NCBI GenBank assembly: GCA_041569895.1
Contig: JBFFXF010000370.1
Coordinates: forward strand, 1-5,845
Length of the DNA stretch: 5,845 nt
DNA from: JBFFXF01 sp041569895
Lineage (GTDB): Bacteria; Planctomycetota; UBA8108; JACQVS01
Reading direction: 5' to 3'
In this document: positions 1 through 5,714 of the stretch, piece after piece
Layout of the letters: each line of letters opens with the position of its first letter
Position numbering within the stretch: position 1 is the first letter of the stretch
The notes under the pieces: model-generated
What the model was told of the DNA's origin: nothing
Seen by the model: the letters and a program-made list of their open reading frames with translations, nothing else
Databases searched by the model: none
Position numbers and translations under genes: made by a program

Positions 1-669
1 CACCGGATTCCCGGGATGCTTGCGCCACCGGATGCCATCTCGGCTGACGGCGAAGCCGATGGCCGTCGTCCGGGGCCTGGCCGACCAGTAGCTGCCGTAC
101 CACATCAGGAAGACTCCATCGACCTCGAGCACCGCCGGGTAGAAGAGCCGGTCCCTCTCCCACTCCTGATCGATCACCAGAGCCGGCGTGGCGGTCACGT
201 CCCAGCGCCGGCCGTCCGGGCTCGAGGCGTGGCGAATCCCCCAGGGATCGCGCTCGACATCCGTGTACCACATGCGATAGCCGCCGTCCGTGGCGAGGAC
301 CGTTGGCGCGTAGGCGCCCCGGAGGAGCGCGGTCGATGGCTCTTCCCAGCGAACGCCATCCTCGCTCGACGTCTCGTGCAGTGTGTGTTCCCCGCCCCCT
401 CCGGCGAACCAGGTCGAGCTGAACCACATCCGGAGCCTGCCATGCTCTCGCGTCGGCGTGCCGTCCGTCGCCCGCAGGACGGTCGGCGTGAGCACGGAGC
501 GCCTGCCATCTCCGAACGAGAAGATCGCACCGCCGGGATGCCTCTGGAAGCGACGACCGTCGGCGCTCGTCGCGAGCCCGAGACGAAACACGCGCTCGGC
601 GACCGTGCCGCTCGAGCCGCAATACCACATCGAGAAGCGGTCCCCGTCACGCATCACGGCCGGCGCGAA
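1..669 (-). repeat. Four beta-propeller blade repeats in the C-terminal part of the sulfatase protein
   Basis: Four diverged repeats of about 43-60 residues share the order x-P-[AT]-V, then [MF]-W-[YF], then [AE]-x-S-x-D-G-x-x-[FW]. P-x-V falls at residues 571-573, 630-632, 690-692 and 746-748. MWY/MWF falls at 582, 649, 701 and 757. The S-x-D-G turn falls near 603, 670, 718 and 777. This pattern is typical of five-bladed propellers in predicted glycosidases related to GH32/GH43-like clans. The Asp-Pro that commonly carries a catalytic Asp in the first blade of such enzymes is Ala-Pro here (570-571), so a carbohydrate-binding role is as likely as catalysis. A fifth blade would lie beyond the window edge. 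Confidence 0.75.
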
Positions 670-2373
670 GATGTGCGTCTCGTCGAAGCCGCCCGGGGCT
701 CCGAGCGAGAGCACCGGCCCGTCGGTGTCGCGTCGCCACTCCTGCGGCCCGAGCCAGGACTCGGGCAGCGGCGGTTCGCTCGAGGACGCATCCCCGGACG
801 ACGACACGTCGGCTGACGGCGCTTGCCGGTAGTCCTCGCCGTTGAGGCTGCGGACGACCGACTCGAGCCAGCGCTCGAGGTCCGCCCGCATGGCGCCGAC
901 GCGATCGCGCTGCGTCGCGGCGAGGTCCTCGCTCTCGGTCGGGTCGGCGGCGAGATCGTAGAGCTCCCAGATCACCTCACGATCCGCGTTTCCGCCGCGC
1001 CCGGCGCGGCGCGCGTTCTTGCGACGCTTCTTGCCTTCGGTCTTGCCGTCGGTCTTGCGTCGCGCCTTCCCGTCGCTCCCGCCCTCGACGCGCTTCTCGC
1101 GCTCGATGCGATGCAGCTTCCAGTCGCCGTCGATCCAGGCGGCGTGGCCGGGGAAACGGTCGAGCGGATACGCGGGATCGGGAAGGCGCGCCGCGTTGCT
1201 GCTCGTCTCGTGCGGCTCGAGGTCACCGCCGGCGCGCTGGGCGGCGAGGAGATCGCCCATCCACTTCGCGGACGGCGTGCTGATTCCCCTCGAAGGATAG
1301 TCCCAGAAGCCCATCGGACGCGGGCGGGAGTCGGCGGTGCCGTCGATGAGGGGCGCGAGGCTGACGCCATCGAGCGGCGGCTGATCCGCGACCTCGACGC
1401 CGGCGATCTCGAGGACCGTCGGGTAGATGTCGCTGGTGTTGCAGCGCACGCTCGTCGAGCGGGGCTTCGCGATGCGCGCGGGCCACTCGAGGAACGCGGG
1501 CACGAGCAGGCCGCCGTCGTACACCGTCCCCTTGTGACCGCGCCGCCCGCCGCTCGAGCCGACGCCGCGCAGAGCGCCGTTGTCGCTGCAGTACCAGAGC
1601 ACCGTGTTGTCGCGGATGCCGAGCGGGGCGAGCGCGGCGCGGAGGAGGCCGAAGGCGCGGTCCATGCCGGTGATCTCGCCGAGGAAGTGCTGCAGCCGTT
1701 CCGGCTGATCGGCGTAGTGGGCGCGGTCGGCCGCGACGGCGCGGTGCGGTCCGTGCGGCGAGCCGAACCAGACGACGGCGAGGAACGGCCGCTTCTCGCG
1801 AGCCTGGACGCGAATCCACTCGAGCGCGGCCTCGACGGTGACCATCGAGCTCTCGCCCGTCATCTGCACGGCTGTGCCGCGCCGGCTGAGAACGGGATCG
1901 TTGTCGAAGAAGTTCGGGGCGCTCAACCATTCGTCGAACCCGCTGGCGCCGGGGTGCACGGGGCTCTTCTTCCGCACCGAGCCGAGGTGCCACTTGCCGA
2001 AGTGACCGGTCGCGTAGCCCGCGTTGCGCAGCGCCTCGGCGAGCGTGATCTCCTGCGGGCGGATCGGGTAGCCCCAGCGAAAGACGCCGTAGCGATTCGG
2101 ATGGCGCCCGGTGAGCACACTGCCGCGAGTCGGCGAACAGACGGGCGCCGCGGCGTAGAAGCGATCGAAGCGCAGGCCGGCGGCCGCGGCGGCGTCGAAG
2201 CTCGGAGTGCGGAGGTGCGGGTGACCGTTGTAGGCCATGTCGCCCCAGCCCTGGTCGTCGGCCATCACGAGGATGATGTTCGGTCTCTCGCGGGCCGCGC
2301 AGGGAAGCGCCAGCGCGAACAGCAGGCACGGGAGCGCCACGCGGAAAAGAGTCGAGCCGGGGAGGATCCTCAT
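1..2373 (-). CDS. Secreted S1-family sulfatase fused to a glycosidase-like beta-propeller (C-terminus cut by window edge)
   Basis: Open for 791 codons from ATG at 2373 to the window edge. An in-frame TAG 12 bases upstream makes this the only possible start; no strong Shine-Dalgarno is visible. Residues 1-27 form a signal peptide (hydrophobic 11-24, cleavage probably after Ala27). Residues about 29-510 are a sulfatase: metal-binding Asp39-Asp40 in ADDQGWGD; the C-x-P-[ST]-R signature CSPTR at 79-83, whose Cys79 would be oxidised to formylglycine; GKWHLG at 126-131; SPHGPH at 205-210; SDNG at 263-266; HKGTVYDGG at 280-288. All expected active-site elements are present, so hydrolysis of a sulfate ester outside the cytoplasm is likely; the substrate cannot be told. 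A Lys/Arg-rich stretch (425-465) interrupts the C-terminal subdomain between WKLHRIE and WELYDL. A Ser/Pro linker (about 518-537) leads to a beta-propeller with at least four repeats, still open at residue 791. Probably in one transcript with the small membrane protein upstream. Confidence 0.95.
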   Translation of the reverse strand, partial: MRILPGSTLFRVALPCLLFALALPCAARERPNIILVMADDQGWGDMAYNGHPHLRTPSFDAAAAAGLRFDRFYAAAPVCSPTRGSVLTGRHPNRYGVFRWGYPIRPQEITLAEALRNAGYATGHFGKWHLGSVRKKSPVHPGASGFDEWLSAPNFFDNDPVLSRRGTAVQMTGESSMVTVEAALEWIRVQAREKRPFLAVVWFGSPHGPHRAVAADRAHYADQPERLQHFLGEITGMDRAFGLLRAALAPLGIRDNTVLWYCSDNGALRGVGSSGGRRGHKGTVYDGGLLVPAFLEWPARIAKPRSTSVRCNTSDIYPTVLEIAGVEVADQPPLDGVSLAPLIDGTADSRPRPMGFWDYPSRGISTPSAKWMGDLLAAQRAGGDLEPHETSSNAARLPDPAYPLDRFPGHAAWIDGDWKLHRIEREKRVEGGSDGKARRKTDGKTEGKKRRKNARRAGRGGNADREVIWELYDLAADPTESEDLAATQRDRVGAMRADLERWLESVVRSLNGEDYRQAPSADVSSSGDASSSEPPLPESWLGPQEWRRDTDGPVLSLGAPGGFDETHIFAPAVMRDGDRFSMWYCGSSGTVAERVFRLGLATSADGRRFQRHPGGAIFSFGDGRRSVLTPTVLRATDGTPTREHGRLRMWFSSTWFAGGGGEHTLHETSSEDGVRWEEPSTALLRGAYAPTVLATDGGYRMWYTDVERDPWGIRHASSPDGRRWDVTATPALVIDQEWERDRLFYPAVLEVDGVFLMWYGSYWSARPRTTAIGFAVSRDGIRWRKHPGNPV

Positions 2374-2437
2374 GCCCGCACTCTAACCGAAACGGGCGGA
2401 ACGATGCGAGGGCTCCTCTCACCGGCTCGCGTCGCGG

Positions 2438-2767
2438 TCAGCGGCTCGAGGCGAACTCCACCGGGCCCCTGTTGTGAAGACTGCGAAGGAAGTCCGCGGG
2501 AACACCCTGCTCGTCGGCGACACGCTCGAACGTGTCGCGCGTGTCGATCGCGGGCGTGGCGGGTACGTTCGCCTCCGCCAGCGCCGCGCGCCGCTCGGCC
2601 TCGAGGAGAAACGCCATCACGGAGAGCGCGCCCACCGTGACCAGAAGAGAGATGACACCGATCAACGTTCGTGCCGGGGAGCGACGCGGGCGGCGCCGAC
2701 GGGCACGACGCCCGCCGCGAGCCCGGTCGCGACGACTCGTCTTCTCGAGAACTGCATGAGCGTTCAT
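2438..2767 (-). CDS. Small single-pass membrane protein of unknown function
   Basis: 109 residues. I chose ATG at 2767 because a purine-rich Shine-Dalgarno (AGGAAAGGGGG, 5 bases upstream of the ATG) precedes it; longer versions of the frame run through non-coding-looking intergenic DNA. Residues 11-33 are extremely Arg-rich (about 13 Arg), then a hydrophobic helix at about 34-55 (from LIGVISLLV to MAFLL), then a charged tail of about 54 residues. The positive-inside rule puts the Arg-rich segment in the cytoplasm and the tail in the periplasm. No enzyme motif or known domain is recognised. The sulfatase start lies 64 bases downstream on the same strand with no terminator between, so an operon is likely. 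The N-terminal basic run could contact nucleic acid or phospholipid, but that is only inference. Confidence 0.8.
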   Translation of the reverse strand: MNAHAVLEKTSRRDRARGGRRARRRRPRRSPARTLIGVISLLVTVGALSVMAFLLEAERRAALAEANVPATPAIDTRDTFERVADEQGVPADFLRSLHNRGPVEFASSR

Positions 2768-2771
2768 TCTG

Positions 2772-2782
2772 CCCCCTTTCCT
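2772..2782 (-). promoter_or_regulatory. Ribosome binding site of the small membrane protein
   Basis: The minus-strand leader reads AGGAAAGGGGG, ending 4 to 5 bases before ATG 2767. It is the clearest Shine-Dalgarno-like sequence in the window. It decides the start of this gene against the much longer open frame that extends upstream to about 3247. Confidence 0.6.
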
Positions 2783-2855
2783 GTTCAGCAGGATTCTGCC
2801 GCCTGCATCCGGGAAGTCGCTCGAGGGCGTCGAAAATTGTGGAGAAAATCGTAAG

Positions 2856-2882
2856 TTGTTTGCCGCTGGCGCCGCGTAGAAT
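2856..2882 (+). promoter_or_regulatory. Weak sigma70-like promoter candidate for the Trx-like selenoprotein gene
   Basis: TTGTTT (2856-2861) and TAGAAT (2877-2882) are separated by 15 bases, shorter than the optimal 17. The -10 matches consensus at five of six positions, the -35 at three. It lies in an A/T-rich island (about 2830-2862) that stands out from the G+C-rich surroundings, inside the 178-base divergent intergenic region, and would give a leader of roughly 55 bases. No equally good promoter for the opposite gene was found; TACGAT on the minus strand (about 2849-2854) is a poor -10. Confidence 0.3.
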
Positions 2883-2892
2883 GCGTCGGCCA

Positions 2893-2908
2893 CCGCGCAC
2901 ACGCGCGG
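2893..2908. repeat. Perfect 6-bp inverted repeat in the leader of the Trx-like selenoprotein gene
   Basis: CCGCGC, a four-base ACAC spacer, and GCGCGG form a perfect hairpin or dyad. It sits 11 bases after the proposed -10 and 37 bases before ATG 2946, so it would be near the 5' end of the mRNA. It could be an operator or an RNA hairpin. In such G+C-rich DNA a 6-bp dyad is also plausible by chance. Confidence 0.35.
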
Positions 2909-2945
2909 GGACAGGACCAAACCACTGAACGCCTCGACAGAAAGA

Positions 2946-4190
2946 ATGAGAACACCGCTTCGACTCGCCGGAATCCTCGTCGTCATCACCGGACTCGTGG
3001 CGAGCGCCGAATCGCTCCCCGTTCCCGCCGAGGCGCTCCACCGTGTGATCATCCCGTCATCGGACGAGGTCGCCTGGCAGGAGATTCCCTGGACGATCGA
3101 CCTCCTCGAGGCGCGACGCACGGCGGCGCGCGAGGGGAAGCCGATCTTCCTGTGGCAGATGGACGGGCACCCCCTCGGCTGCACGTGAAACAACGGCGTG
3201 GCGGGGCGTGCCCTCGCCTTCTCCGATCGCGCGATCATCGAGACCATCCGGGAGCGCTTCGTGCCGGCGGCGGGCGACGACTGGTACCGCCGCCGCCAGC
3301 AGGATCCCGTGGGACGCTTCTACCGCAAGGTCGCGCTGCAACGCGGCGGCTGGGACGGTGACTCGACCCGGCAGGGCCTCTACTGCCTGACGGCGAGCGG
3401 GAAGCTGCTCGCGTACCGGAACACCAGCTCACCGGAGCACGTCAAGAGACTCCTGGACGACGCGCTCGAGCGCTGGCGCGCGCTCGACGAGTCGGAGCGG
3501 CGGCCACGGGAGCTCGATCCCGGCGAGGCTGCCGCGACCGATTCCGAGGACCGCAGATACGCGCGACCGGTGCCCGACGGGGCGCTGGTGATTCGGGTGC
3601 ACGCGCGCGAGCTCGACCGCAAGCCCGACGGCACCTTCTGCAAGGCGCCCCCGCGAGATCGGTTTCAGAACCTCGGGTCGCTCGATCATCTGTGGATTCG
3701 CGACGAGGAGTGGCGTCGTCTGGCGCCGCCCGCGGGCGCGGAGGTCGGGACGACGTACGCCCTCGACCCCGAGATCGCCCACCGCATCGCCCGCTTCCAT
3801 CTGGTCGACAACACCCGCGGAGAGCCGCCGTTCTGGGCGCGGCACGAGGTGAGACGGCTAGAGCTCGCGCTCGAGGTCGTCTCGCTCGAGCACGACGTCG
3901 TGCGCTTGACGCTCGGCGGCGACGCGCACCTCGGGACACGGCGAGGCGACCGCGGCTATACGCCACGACTGGCCGGCACGCTCGAGTACGATCGATCCAG
4001 CAAGCGCTTCACGCGCTTCGACGTCGTCGCCGTCGGCGACCACTGGGGCCGGGGCCGCTACACGCCGCACGAGCGACCGGGCAAGGCGCCTCTCGGCATC
4101 GCGTTCGTCCTCGCCGACGGCTCCACCGCCGCCGACCGCGTGCCACCGCAGGCGGCGCGGGATATCGACTTGTACTTCGCGGCGCGGTGA
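2946..4190 (+). CDS. Candidate secreted thioredoxin-fold selenoprotein, Cys-x-Sec motif, UGA recoded at codon 81
   Basis: ATG at 2946 (weak Shine-Dalgarno AGAAAGA) opens a frame of 414 codons with a single internal stop, TGA at 3186-3188, and a TGA stop at 4188-4190. Residues 1-21 are a signal peptide, cleaved probably after Ala-Ser-Ala at 19-21. Residues about 43-160 resemble a thioredoxin-like domain: EGKPIFLW (63-70), GHPLGCT (74-80), the TGA as residue 81, NNGVAGR (82-88), FSD (92-94), FVPAAGDD (105-112), and a late strand/turn GLYCLTASGKLLAY (144-157). Cys79-Thr80-Sec81 occupies the place of the redox Cys pair. Residues about 205-414 match no domain I know; they look beta-rich and carry one further Cys (232). 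G/C-ending codons continue unchanged after the TGA. Expected role: thiol/selenol oxidoreductase in the periplasm. Alternatives are a recent nonsense mutation or a sequencing error. Cys and Sec placement plus the hairpin favour recoding, but selenocysteine is not proven. Confidence 0.8.
3186..3188 (+). other. In-frame TGA, proposed selenocysteine codon (Sec81)
   Basis: TGA interrupts the 2946-4190 frame directly after the codons for Cys79 and Thr80, giving C-T-U in the redox-motif region of a thioredoxin-like domain. It is the only internal stop in 414 codons. TGA is also the ordinary stop of all four complete or partial gene ends seen here (2438, 4188, 4204, 5715), so a genome-wide reassignment of TGA is unlikely and recoding would have to be context-specific. 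Confidence 0.7.
3194..3225 (+). promoter_or_regulatory. Candidate bacterial SECIS hairpin downstream of the in-frame TGA
   Basis: The upper stem pairs GGCG (3200-3203) with CGCC (3215-3218) and GGG (3204-3206) with CCC (3211-3213), with one bulged U (3214) and the tetraloop CGUG (3207-3210). The loop begins 18 bases after the TGA and has G at its second position. The published bacterial SECIS rules ask for a loop 16-37 bases from UGA, a G in the first two loop positions and a stem of at least 4 bp; all are met. A looser lower stem pairs C3194-G3196 with C3223-G3225, plus G3198-C3221. Unlike E. coli fdhF, the bulged U is on the 3' side. The element would recruit SelB with Sec-tRNA. Stable hairpins are common in G+C-rich DNA, so structure alone is not decisive. 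Confidence 0.55.
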
Positions 4191-4203
4191 GCGGGCTTAC
4201 GCG

Positions 4204-5616
4204 TCAGCCTTGCGCGGTCGGGATCCAGTAGAGCTCGAGAGCCCTCTCGATGCTCTCCCGCGAGTACTCGTCATCCTCCGCGGCGTATCTCAGATACGCG
4301 ACGATCGCGCGGCGTTCGCGACCATTGAAACGGGCAAACCGCTCGCGATGGCCAGTGACGTCATGCGTCAGCTCGAATATCGGATCACACTCGCATTCCG
4401 GACAGAGCAGGTCGGCCATCATGAATGCCGGCACGTAGTATCGGAACCCGTCGTCGCTGAGAAAGCTCAAGGCGGCCGAGTGCCAGCCCAGAAACTCCGG
4501 ATGAAGTTTTCTCCAGGAGTGCCCGCGAAACTCGAGCGCGTACTCCGAGGGCTCATCCCCGAGATCGGACCCGCAAAGACGATCATCTCCGGGATACGGA
4601 GTGCTCTCGAAGGCGGTCTCGATCTCGTCGACGACGCGTTGCACGCGAGTATCAGCCGACGGCGAATACTCGTGGTTGTGAAGCCGGTGGTAGAACGCCC
4701 GAGCCTTGGCGAGCGCCGAGCTCTCGCGGCTGCTCCAGCCCCACCGGATCGCCTTCGCGCTCGGGAATCGGTAGCGGGGCACCTCCTCGTGAACGAATTC
4801 GAGGAACTCGCAGACGACGTCGTACTGCGCCGGGTCGAGGGCGGCGACCCACTCGTCGAAGTCGTCATCGGCCCCTGCGTAATGCAGTCGCCAGTAGCTG
4901 GGAGTGAGCAGCGAGATGGCCGAATGGATCAGCGGGCCTCTGGAAGGAAAGGCGTACAGCGAGGTGTCGAGGAGTGCGGGCAGATAGTAGCGAAACGCCT
5001 CGGCGCTCAGGTAGCAGAACCCCGCCCACCATTCCTGCAGGAAAGGGAAGCCGAGGTCGTCCCGCCTCTTGCCTTTCAACTTGCGCCGGAGGATCGCCTC
5101 TTCAGGGTCTCCGGATCGCGGTCTCCGGAGAATCCGGCGGCCCGGGGGCGGGCGAAGGCCCTCGAAGGGGGTCGGGATCCGTGTCCTGAGCCGCTCCGCC
5201 CTGCCGCAGGTCGCCGCTCGCTCGCGCCGCCACGACCTCATCTGCTCGACATCCTCGAAATCGCGGAAGAACGACTCTCGGCTCCACCGGAAAGGGCCGA
5301 CGACGACCCTTTTCTGGAATCCACGAAGACGGCCCTCGACGCTGCTCAGATCGCTCGATCCCGCGATCTGCCTCGCGTGTTTCAAGAAGCGATCGATCGC
5401 GGCGCCCGCGGCGGAGTTCGCCCCGACCGACGACATTCCGAGCTGCTCGGCGACTCGAAAGCCGTCGACCCGTTCGATGAACCCGTCGACGATCGCGGCG
5501 GTGAGCTCCTCACGGACTTCGTCACGGCACATCTCGAAGGTCCCCCGTGCGACTCGATCGAGATCGGCGACGAGAGTCGCAAGCGCCTTCGTGAGGTCGT
5601 TCGATGATTCAGACAT
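4204..5616 (-). CDS. Protein with two tandem DUF6714-like domains
   Basis: 470 residues from ATG 5616 to TGA 4204-4206. There is no signal peptide, so it is probably cytoplasmic. The frame is open further upstream but offers no ATG, GTG or TTG there, and a promoter lies 49-77 bases upstream, supporting this start despite the lack of a Shine-Dalgarno. Residues 1-125 are helical and unrecognised. Two copies of one domain follow, at about 145-278 and 332-465, with cores FCYLSAEAFRYYLPALL (200-216) and LSFLSDDGFRYYVPAFM (383-399). The second copy has the fuller signature, including IETAFESTPYPGDD at 332-345, which I recall from DUF6714; function is unknown. A Cys cluster CPECEC (405-410) and nearby His (418, 423) in copy 2 could bind metal, but this is inference. 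Residues 130-185 are strongly basic. The gene converges on the selenoprotein gene with only 13 bases between stops. Confidence 0.88.
   Translation of the reverse strand: MSESSNDLTKALATLVADLDRVARGTFEMCRDEVREELTAAIVDGFIERVDGFRVAEQLGMSSVGANSAAGAAIDRFLKHARQIAGSSDLSSVEGRLRGFQKRVVVGPFRWSRESFFRDFEDVEQMRSWRRERAATCGRAERLRTRIPTPFEGLRPPPGRRILRRPRSGDPEEAILRRKLKGKRRDDLGFPFLQEWWAGFCYLSAEAFRYYLPALLDTSLYAFPSRGPLIHSAISLLTPSYWRLHYAGADDDFDEWVAALDPAQYDVVCEFLEFVHEEVPRYRFPSAKAIRWGWSSRESSALAKARAFYHRLHNHEYSPSADTRVQRVVDEIETAFESTPYPGDDRLCGSDLGDEPSEYALEFRGHSWRKLHPEFLGWHSAALSFLSDDGFRYYVPAFMMADLLCPECECDPIFELTHDVTGHRERFARFNGRERRAIVAYLRYAAEDDEYSRESIERALELYWIPTAQG
4222..5184 (-). repeat. Diverged tandem domain duplication inside the DUF6714-like protein
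   Basis: Copy 1 (residues about 145-278, bases 4783-5184) and copy 2 (about 332-465, bases 4222-4623) align from TPFE/TAFE through PPPG/PYPG and GDPEEA/GDEPSEYA to the core F-L/Y-L-S-x-x-[AG]-F-R-Y-Y-[LV]-P-A. The spacing from TPFE or TAFE to the core is similar in both. Copy 2 keeps the more typical acidic PGDD; copy 1 has PPGR. This suggests an old internal duplication with copy 1 diverging, visible at protein level only. Confidence 0.7.
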
Positions 5617-5639
5617 CGATAGGAGTTCGTCGCGGGATG

Positions 5640-5649
5640 TGGCGCGCCA
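5640..5649. repeat. 10-bp perfect palindrome near the start of the DUF6714-like transcript
   Basis: TGGCGCGCCA is self-complementary over its full length. It lies about 9-18 bases downstream of the inferred transcription start and about 24 bases before ATG 5616. It could be an operator half-site or operator. A palindrome of this size in G+C-rich DNA may be chance. Confidence 0.3.
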
Positions 5650-5664
5650 TGTGCGTGGAGGACG

Positions 5665-5693
5665 ATTATCAACAGGCGTCTGACGGCGGGCAA
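5665..5693 (-). promoter_or_regulatory. Sigma70-like promoter of the DUF6714-like gene
   Basis: On the minus strand TTGCCC (5693-5688) and GATAAT (5670-5665) are separated by exactly 17 bases. The -35 matches consensus at four of six positions and the -10 at five of six. It lies in the 98-base gap between the upstream gene's stop (5715) and ATG 5616, giving a leader of about 40 bases. This is the best promoter candidate in the window and suggests the gene is transcribed independently of the upstream one. Confidence 0.5.
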
Positions 5694-5714
5694 GTCGAGC
5701 CGAAGGCGGCCGGA

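Noticed and set aside
2296..2373. Lipoprotein signal at Cys25 of the sulfatase
   Set aside because: The residue before Cys is Pro, which does not fit a lipobox; an ordinary signal peptidase I site after Ala27 fits better.
823..2640. 605-residue plus-strand open frame antisense to the sulfatase
   Set aside because: Arg/Ala/Gly-rich shadow of the minus-strand sulfatase, whose frame carries full family motifs; no domain in the antisense translation.
2438..3247. 269-residue minus-strand version of the small membrane protein
   Set aside because: The extra N-terminal part covers the divergent intergenic region and the start of the Trx-like gene; the Shine-Dalgarno supports ATG 2767.
3198..4190. 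Independent gene starting at GTG 3198
   Set aside because: Same frame as 2946-3188, no Shine-Dalgarno, and the start would cut off the signal peptide and the first half of the Trx-like fold. It is better read as the continuation of the upstream frame through TGA.
2946..4190. Pseudogene with a nonsense mutation
   Set aside because: Not excluded, but less likely: only one lesion in 414 codons, codon bias intact afterwards, the TGA sits exactly at a redox position after Cys-Thr, and a SECIS-like hairpin follows.
2946..4190. TGA reassigned to Trp or Gly genome-wide
   Set aside because: Every gene end visible in the window uses TGA as its stop, and TGG is used freely for Trp.
4191..4203. Bidirectional terminator between the convergent genes
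   Set aside because: Only 13 bases lie between the stops and no stem-loop with a T-run was found there.
4210..5607. 465-residue plus-strand open frame opposite the DUF6714-like gene
   Set aside because: Long mirror frame expected from G/C-biased third positions; the minus strand carries recognisable tandem domains and a promoter.
5609..5650. 13-codon leader ORF (ATG at 5650) overlapping the DUF6714-like start
   Set aside because: No ribosome binding site, no recognisable leader-peptide feature and very short; probably chance.
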